Of a DNA stretch of 9,715 nucleotides, positions 5,133 through 9,715 are shown one piece after another (within the stretch, counting starts at the first letter, position 1; every line of letters begins with the position of its first letter). The notes under the pieces were generated by a model, which was given only the letters and a program-made list of their open reading frames with translations, did no database searches and was not told the origin of the DNA. The translations under genes and the position numbers were made by a program. Source of the DNA: Candidatus Hydrogenedentota bacterium (GTDB lineage: Bacteria > Hydrogenedentota > Hydrogenedentia > Hydrogenedentales > SLHB01); contig JAPLKX010000031.1 of assembly GCA_026387845.1 (NCBI GenBank), forward strand, positions 1 to 9,715, written 5' to 3'.

Positions 5133-6419
5133 ATGAGACTGACAGCTAACATGTTCAGATTACTTGTGGCGGCGTGTGTGCTGGGAATGCCGGCTGCCGC
5201 CCAGGTTTCCGCCACGGATTTGGCGGCACTGAAAGCAGAGGCTGCCGCCAATGGCTGGACATTCAACGTGGGAGAAAACGCCGCGACGAACCGGCCGCTG
5301 TCTGAACTGTGCGGGCTGATAGTGCCTGACAGGTGGTGGGAGGGGGCGCCCTTCAAGTCGTTTCCGGAAAAAGCGGACTTGCCCCCGCAGTTCGACTGGC
5401 GCGCCCTGGATGGCTGCACGCCTGTTAAGAACCAGCTTTTCTGCGGGTCGTGCTGGGCATTCGCCACAATCGGCGCTCTTGAATGCAGCATCCGCATCAA
5501 GGACGGCGACATTGTCGATCTGTCTGAGCAGTGGCTGATCAATTGCAACCAGGAAACCACCCCCCCCCATGCGCTGGACGGCACGTGGGGATGCAACGGC
5601 GGCTGGTTCGCCCACACGTACCACATGGAGACCGGCTCGGATCCGTGTGGCGGCAGCGGGGCCGTTCTGGAGTCCGCCTGCCCCTACACGGGCGCCGACG
5701 GGCCCTGCGCCTGCCCTTATGCCCATAGCTATGCTATTGATGACTGGGCCTACATCGGCGACTCCGAAACCGTGCCCGACACCAATGCGATCAAGCAAGC
5801 CATCATCGAGTACGGGCCCGTCTCAGCCGCCGTTTATGTCAATCTCGCGTTCTCGGCGTACGCGGGGGACGTGTTCAACGCGTCGGAGAACCAGGAAGTG
5901 AACCATGCCATCGTGCTTGTGGGGTGGGACGACACGGCGGGCGCTTCCGGTGCGTGGATCTTGCGCAACTCGTGGTCGGCCAACTGGGGCGAAGACGGCT
6001 ACATGAGAATCGAGTACGGCTGCTCGAACGTCGGCTACGGCGCGTGCTACATCGATTACGCAGGGGCCGGCCTCGGCCGAGGTCCAGTCATCACGACTCA
6101 GCCCGAGGGTGCGGCCGTACCTGAAGGGTGGGTGCATACGTTCGAGGTGGAGGCAACAGGAATCGGGCCATTGCATTACGTGTGGAAGAAACAAGGTAAT
6201 AACGTCGGGCCGGATTCTGCGCAACTCCGCGTCACGTCAATCGGCGCCGACGACGAAGGCGCTTACACCTGCGAAGTCTCCGACATCCGCGGTTCCACAA
6301 CCTCCGACCCCGCCACGCTCTCCATCGATCCCGACGGCCATCTGCCCGCCGCCGGCCCCCTGGCCCTCGTCCTCACCGCCCTGGCAATCCTGGGTGCCCG
6401 CAGTTACCTCACGAATTAG
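5133..6419 (+). CDS. Secreted papain-family (C1A) cysteine protease with Ig-like domain and LPAAG/transmembrane tail
   Basis: A 428-aa protein. Residues about 1-23 are a signal peptide; the ATG at 5133 is used, but M7 at 5151 would also leave one. Residues 24-84 are a short prosegment (NGWTFNVGENAATNRPLSEL). The catalytic domain (about 85-312) has oxyanion Q101, nucleophile C107 in CGSCWAF, H258 in VNHAIVLVGW and N279 in RNSWSANWGEDGY, so all four key residues are present. Several Cys suggest disulfides and export. An immunoglobulin-like domain follows (about 318-398; W351, Y378 and C380 near the DEGAYTCEVS motif). The end is LPAAGP (404-409), a hydrophobic segment (409-423) and a short tail, like a cell-surface sorting or anchoring signal. 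The Shine-Dalgarno is poor (AGGA 15 nt upstream of the start). A C9 run lies at 5560-5568. It is divergent from the PxKF gene and convergent, with a 6-bp gap, with the sulfatase gene. The target protein is unknown. Confidence 0.95.
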   Translation: MRLTANMFRLLVAACVLGMPAAAQVSATDLAALKAEAAANGWTFNVGENAATNRPLSELCGLIVPDRWWEGAPFKSFPEKADLPPQFDWRALDGCTPVKNQLFCGSCWAFATIGALECSIRIKDGDIVDLSEQWLINCNQETTPPHALDGTWGCNGGWFAHTYHMETGSDPCGGSGAVLESACPYTGADGPCACPYAHSYAIDDWAYIGDSETVPDTNAIKQAIIEYGPVSAAVYVNLAFSAYAGDVFNASENQEVNHAIVLVGWDDTAGASGAWILRNSWSANWGEDGYMRIEYGCSNVGYGACYIDYAGAGLGRGPVITTQPEGAAVPEGWVHTFEVEATGIGPLHYVWKKQGNNVGPDSAQLRVTSIGADDEGAYTCEVSDIRGSTTSDPATLSIDPDGHLPAAGPLALVLTALAILGARSYLTN

Positions 6420-6425
6420 ACCGGT

Positions 6426-7958
6426 TTATTTCATCCAAGCCGCGGTCGGTTCCTGGAACGGATCGAGGGGCGCATAAGGCTCGGGATAGTCGCTGCCGGT
6501 GTGACTTCTTCTGCACGAGTCAATAAACTCGCCCAACCGGTTACGCATACTCTCAGCAAATTCCCTTTGATCTGCAATGATGTTGAGTTGCTCGAACGGG
6601 TCGGACGTCATGTCATAGCATTCATCTTCCGACGGATTACCTGAGAGGTTAGTAAGCAGCTTGTATCGATTATCGATCATGGCGAAGGTCGGCGAACCGA
6701 ACATGTTGTCCTTTCGGTCGAGGTAGCGGAACGGAATAGGGGCGGGCCGCCGTGCGTCGCGCCCCGCCAGCAGCAGCATCAGGCTGACTCCGTCAATGGG
6801 CCGGCTGTCGGGCATTTTGAACTCAAGGAACTCCGCCACGGTCGGCAAATAGTCCAGTGTGCTGCACGGCATGCTGTATGTCTCACCCGCCTTTACCAGC
6901 CCTGGCCATTTCACCAGCGCCGGCACCGTGATGCCGCCGTTGTACAGGCTGCGCTTGCGCCCGCGCAGCCCGCCCGTTGAACCATGGTTGCGCGAACGCA
7001 GTGAACCGTCGCCCGAACCTTCCGGCCCGTTGTCAGAACAGAACCAGACGGCCGTGTCGGCCTCGATCGCCAATTCGCCCAGCAGGGCGTTCAGCCGGCC
7101 CACCTGCTCGTCCATCGCGCTGATGCACCCGAAGTAGTGTTGCTTGGGTTCCGGCACATCCGGGTACATCGAACGATATTGCGGCCCCGCGACGACCGGC
7201 GCGTGCGGCGTGTGAAACCACACCACCGCCAGGAACGGTTCACTCGCTTGTGCCGCGGCCCGGACAAACGGGTCCACCCGGTCCAGGATCACCCGGGAAT
7301 CGTCGCCGTCCAAGTTGTCCGGCACCCGCTCGCCACGCTCGTTCCAATACGACGCCGGCCACGGCGTCCCCGGCTCGCCCCACAGGTTCGCGCCTTCCGC
7401 CGGGGTTTTTGTGGGATCCCAGGTAGGCACCTTGGCTTCCGTGGAAAAGCAGACGTCGAAGCCGTGCTCCCACGGCGGCGAGTAAAGCCGCGCCGATGAG
7501 GGGCCGCCCCGGTTGCTGTCTTTCTCGGTTTTCGAAAGCGTGCCCAGATGCCACTTGCCGAAATGGCCCGTCCGATAGCCGGATTGCCTGGCTATCTCTG
7601 CCAGCGTGATCTCTTGTCGGGGCAGGGCGCCCTCATTGGCATGGCCGATGCCGTAGCGCATGTAGTGGCGGCCCGTCATGCAGGTGCCCCGCGTGGGCGA
7701 GCACACCGGCCCTCCCGTGTGAAACCGCGTGAAACAGGCGCCCGCGCGCCGCATCTGGTCCAAGTACGGAGTCCGCATGATGCGGTTCCCGTTGAACCCC
7801 ACGTCGCCGTAACCGAGGTCGTCGCACATGATAAAGATCATGTTTGGCCGTCTCGGGATGTCCGCACGTGCCTTTGATGAAGCCAGGAAGGCCGCCCCGG
7901 CCGCTGCTGCCTTTAAGAAGCCTCTCCGCGTCGTCGTTCTTCTGCCGTTCCACTTCAT
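6426..7958 (-). CDS. Tat-exported Cys-type sulfatase (arylsulfatase family)
   Basis: A 510-aa protein of normal length for a type I (formylglycine) sulfatase. Residues 9-33 are a twin-arginine signal (TRRGFLKAAAAGAAFL; R11, R12). The metal pair D46/D47 lies in MCDDLGYGD. The CSPTR motif (86-90) has C86 as the residue that a formylglycine-generating enzyme would oxidise. Other expected sites are K135/H137 (GKWHLG), H249/H252 (FHTPHAP), D309/N310 (CSDNGPEG) and K335 in GRKRSLYNGG. It should hydrolyse sulfate esters, likely on a glycan, in the periplasm; the substrate cannot be read from sequence. The ATG at 7958 is preferred because AAAGG lies 9 nt upstream and the Tat signal follows directly; a GTG at 7982 has no Shine-Dalgarno. 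The maturase gene is not in the window. No terminator is visible in the 6-bp gap to the convergent protease gene. Confidence 0.96.
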   Translation of the reverse strand: MKWNGRRTTTRRGFLKAAAAGAAFLASSKARADIPRRPNMIFIMCDDLGYGDVGFNGNRIMRTPYLDQMRRAGACFTRFHTGGPVCSPTRGTCMTGRHYMRYGIGHANEGALPRQEITLAEIARQSGYRTGHFGKWHLGTLSKTEKDSNRGGPSSARLYSPPWEHGFDVCFSTEAKVPTWDPTKTPAEGANLWGEPGTPWPASYWNERGERVPDNLDGDDSRVILDRVDPFVRAAAQASEPFLAVVWFHTPHAPVVAGPQYRSMYPDVPEPKQHYFGCISAMDEQVGRLNALLGELAIEADTAVWFCSDNGPEGSGDGSLRSRNHGSTGGLRGRKRSLYNGGITVPALVKWPGLVKAGETYSMPCSTLDYLPTVAEFLEFKMPDSRPIDGVSLMLLLAGRDARRPAPIPFRYLDRKDNMFGSPTFAMIDNRYKLLTNLSGNPSEDECYDMTSDPFEQLNIIADQREFAESMRNRLGEFIDSCRRSHTGSDYPEPYAPLDPFQEPTAAWMK

Positions 7959-8291
7959 GCTGATACACCTTTGTGCCGCCACGTCAGAAAAATAGATGGG
8001 TCAGCCGCCCGTGCTCATCGGTTTCCCCACGTATTTGCATGTATACGGACACGCGGCGATGCAAATACCGCAAATCGAATCCTCGATGCCGGCGCACGCC
8101 TTGGCGGTCGCCCGCGCCGTCCGCCGGCACAGATGGGCGTCAAAAAAAGACTCCCGCGGCAGGCCTGCCCGCCATTCAGCCCCCGACGGCGCGCACCTTT
8201 TTCAAGCAGCGTTCGCCTAAATTTATCAAACAGGCCCATGCGCCCTTCGCTCAACTGTGCCTCTCATCCAGCGGATGCCCAGTGGCCGCCG
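7959..8291. other. Intergenic region between kinase and sulfatase genes
   Basis: This 333-bp gap separates two minus-strand genes, with the kinase ending at 8292 and the sulfatase starting at 7958. It should hold the kinase terminator and the sulfatase promoter. The only strong structure is the 10-bp inverted repeat at 8031-8068. A 12-bp palindrome (GGCAGGCCTGCC, 8158-8169) is followed, on the minus strand, 9 nt later by seven Ts (8142-8148). This could be a poor terminator but has no proper loop. I found no convincing promoter for the sulfatase and no credible gene here. Confidence 0.6.
8031..8068. promoter_or_regulatory. Perfect 10-bp inverted repeat upstream of the sulfatase gene
   Basis: GTATTTGCAT (8031-8040) and ATGCAAATAC (8059-8068) are exact reverse complements with an 18-nt spacer, about 70-110 bases upstream of the sulfatase start codon. 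Half-site spacing of 28 bp, A/T-rich arms and position suit a regulator-binding site. A hairpin in RNA is also possible, but there is no T-tract, so it is not a terminator. No regulator gene is adjacent. Confidence 0.4.
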
Positions 8292-9715
8292 TCAACCTTC
8301 AAGCACCTCACTGATTTTTTTTGCCAGGCTCTGCCGCGTAAACGGCTTTTGCAGAAGGTGGATGCCTTCGTCAAGAACACCCTGATGTACGATGATATCG
8401 GCACTGTACCCCGACATAAAGACGGCCTTGATTCCTTGATGCAAGGCCGCCACACGATCAAACACTTCCCGCCCGCTTAACCCGGGCATGATCACATCCG
8501 TCAAAAGCAGGTGGACCGTCTCGCGTTCCCCCGCCAGGCGGATGGCGTCGCTCCCGCTCTCGGCAATGATCACGTCATAACCAAGATCGGCCAACATCCT
8601 CTGCGCGACTTTCCGTACGGCGCGATCATCCTCGACAACCAGGATTGTCTGTGTCCCCCGGATGGGAACGGCAGGCGCCGGTGCGGGGCCCTGATCTTGT
8701 TCGATGTGCGTCGCGCGGGGGAGGTAGATCTTGAACGTAGTTCCAAGCCCGATTTCACTATAGGCCGAGACAGATCCACGATGCTGTTTTACGATTCCGT
8801 ACACCGTCGCAAGCCCCAACCCCGTTCCCTTCCCCGGGTCTTTCGTCGTGAAGAACGGTTCAAAAACCATCCTCAGGGTCTCGGCGTTCATGCCGCATCC
8901 CGTGTCGCTCACCGCCAACAGGACATACGGCCCCGGCTCAACGTCCGGATGCGTTGCGGCATAGGCGTCATCCAGGACAACGTCGGCCGTCTCAACAACG
9001 AGATGACCGCCGTTCGGCATGGCATCGCGCGCATTGACGGCGAGGTTCAAGAGTACTTGCTCGATTTGCGCCGCGTCCGCCTCAACTTTGCTGACGTCGG
9101 GTTTCAGCGACGCCTGGATCTGAATATCCTCCCCGATGAGGTGGGCGACCATTTGCTCGAAACTCAACACCACCTCGTTCAGGTCAAGGACCTTCATCTC
9201 GAGCGTTTGCTTGCGCCCGAATGCCAGCAGTTGCCGCGTCAAATCACGGGCCCGTTCCGCACCCTCGTAAATTTGCCGCAACTGGTCGCGCAGGACCGGA
9301 GTCAGCCCCGTCGAATCCGCCAACGCCATCTCCGTGTATCCAAGAATTACCATGAGAAGATTGTTGAAATCGTGCGCGATGCCGCCTGCCAGACGGCCCA
9401 CAGACTCCATTCGCTGCGCATGCGAAAGCTGCGCTTCAAGACTCCGTTGTTGCTCTTCCGCCCGCTTCCGCTCGGTAATATCGCGCGCAGACGCAAGGAC
9501 CGCTCGCGCTTCCCCGCCCTTGTCAAACTCCGGCACAAGCAGCCAGTCGATCCAGATGCCGGTGGGTAACTGAAACTCAATTCGATTCGGCTGCCGCGTC
9601 TCGAACACCTTGCGGATGGCGGCGTCCAATAATGTGGAAAGCTCCTCCGGGAAACCTATTTCGGCGTGTGTCTTACCGATGAAAGCGCTCGGCGGAAACC
9701 CCGTCTGCCGTTCCA
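8292..9715 (-). CDS. PAS-domain hybrid sensor histidine kinase with C-terminal receiver; 5' end outside window
   Basis: The frame is open to the right edge, so this is the last 473 residues of a longer protein. It begins within a PAS domain (to about residue 80, ending in ASARDITERKRAEE). A HisKA dimerisation helix follows with the phospho-accepting His in GGIAHDFNN (codon 9372-9374). The ATPase domain has an N box (LNLAVNARDAM), G1 (DTGCGM), F (FEPFFTTK) and G2 (GKGTGLGLA). A Pro/Ala-rich linker (GPAPAPAVP) leads to a receiver with D362/D363, phospho-acceptor D406 in LLTDVIMPG (codon 8496-8498), S434 and K456 in QKPF. All catalytic sites are intact. It ends after the receiver, so it carries no DNA-binding output. 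The PAS domain suggests sensing of an intracellular cue or redox state, but the ligand cannot be told. It is not clearly in an operon with the sulfatase, 333 bp downstream. Confidence 0.95.
   Translation of the reverse strand, partial: ERQTGFPPSAFIGKTHAEIGFPEELSTLLDAAIRKVFETRQPNRIEFQLPTGIWIDWLLVPEFDKGGEARAVLASARDITERKRAEEQQRSLEAQLSHAQRMESVGRLAGGIAHDFNNLLMVILGYTEMALADSTGLTPVLRDQLRQIYEGAERARDLTRQLLAFGRKQTLEMKVLDLNEVVLSFEQMVAHLIGEDIQIQASLKPDVSKVEADAAQIEQVLLNLAVNARDAMPNGGHLVVETADVVLDDAYAATHPDVEPGPYVLLAVSDTGCGMNAETLRMVFEPFFTTKDPGKGTGLGLATVYGIVKQHRGSVSAYSEIGLGTTFKIYLPRATHIEQDQGPAPAPAVPIRGTQTILVVEDDRAVRKVAQRMLADLGYDVIIAESGSDAIRLAGERETVHLLLTDVIMPGLSGREVFDRVAALHQGIKAVFMSGYSADIIVHQGVLDEGIHLLQKPFTRQSLAKKISEVLEG

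Noticed and set aside
4907..5626. Upstream extension of the PxKF gene by 240 codons on the minus strand
   Set aside because: It runs antisense through the protease gene and the divergent promoter region. The signal peptide and a good RBS place the start at 4906.
7959..7982. GTG start at 7982 for the sulfatase
   Set aside because: It has no Shine-Dalgarno and would put eight residues before the Tat signal. AAAGG sits 9 nt before the ATG at 7958.
8142..8169. Terminator for the right-hand kinase gene (GGCAGGCCTGCC and a T7 run on the minus strand)
   Set aside because: The palindrome has no loop, the T run is 9 nt away, and it lies more than 120 bases past the stop codon; kept only as a remark in the intergenic entry.
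7971..8480. Plus-strand open frames across the intergenic gap and kinase end
   Set aside because: Several overlapping frames with arginine- and proline-rich shadow-like sequence, no domain and no RBS, partly antisense to the kinase receiver.

Overview
The window is 9.7 kb of fairly GC-rich bacterial DNA. Several features suggest an environmental bacterium of the PVC group (Lentisphaerae, Kiritimatiellae, Planctomycetes) or a neighbour such as Hydrogenedentes. These are a Tat-exported Cys-type sulfatase, a papain-like protease with an Ig-like domain and an LPAAG-plus-transmembrane tail, a secreted PxKF-domain protein, hybrid histidine kinases and a long palindromic intergenic repeat. No rRNA or other phylogenetic marker is present, so this placement is inference. 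There are nine protein-coding genes and one gene remnant. I see no tRNA, rRNA, CRISPR array or transposase.

Layout. Positions 1-801 hold the 3' end of a hybrid histidine kinase (ATPase domain plus receiver). Positions 802-1124 are non-coding, with a strong 21-bp-arm hairpin inside a larger 13-bp inverted repeat, then a promoter and operator-like palindrome. Positions 1125-2723 form an accessory block: a VapB/VapC-type toxin-antitoxin pair, the C-terminal remnant of an acyltransferase-3 gene, and a MntA/HepT (MNT/HEPN) toxin-antitoxin pair. This block looks visibly more A/T-rich than its surroundings.

Positions 2796-4906 (minus strand) hold a secreted 685-aa protein with two related jelly-roll-like domains and a PxKF module, ending at a clear intrinsic terminator. 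It is transcribed divergently from a secreted C1A cysteine protease at 5133-6419. The protease converges, with a 6-bp gap, on a minus-strand sulfatase (6426-7958). After a 333-bp gap, a second hybrid histidine kinase (PAS, HisKA, HATPase, receiver) reads in from the right edge on the minus strand.

How the genes fit together. The centre-right part (secreted beta-rich protein, secreted protease, exported sulfatase) fits extracellular or periplasmic breakdown or binding of polymers, possibly sulfated glycans. That link is inference from content, not from an operon. The two kinases at the edges are separate signalling genes that lack DNA-binding outputs. The two toxin-antitoxin modules look like cargo gathered at one site, where an acyltransferase gene has lost its 5' part. 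The least routine points are the Asp-to-Asn change in the VapC active-site motif, the broken acyltransferase between two toxin modules, the promoter-operator layout before vapB, the C9 tract inside the protease gene and the internal duplication in the PxKF protein.
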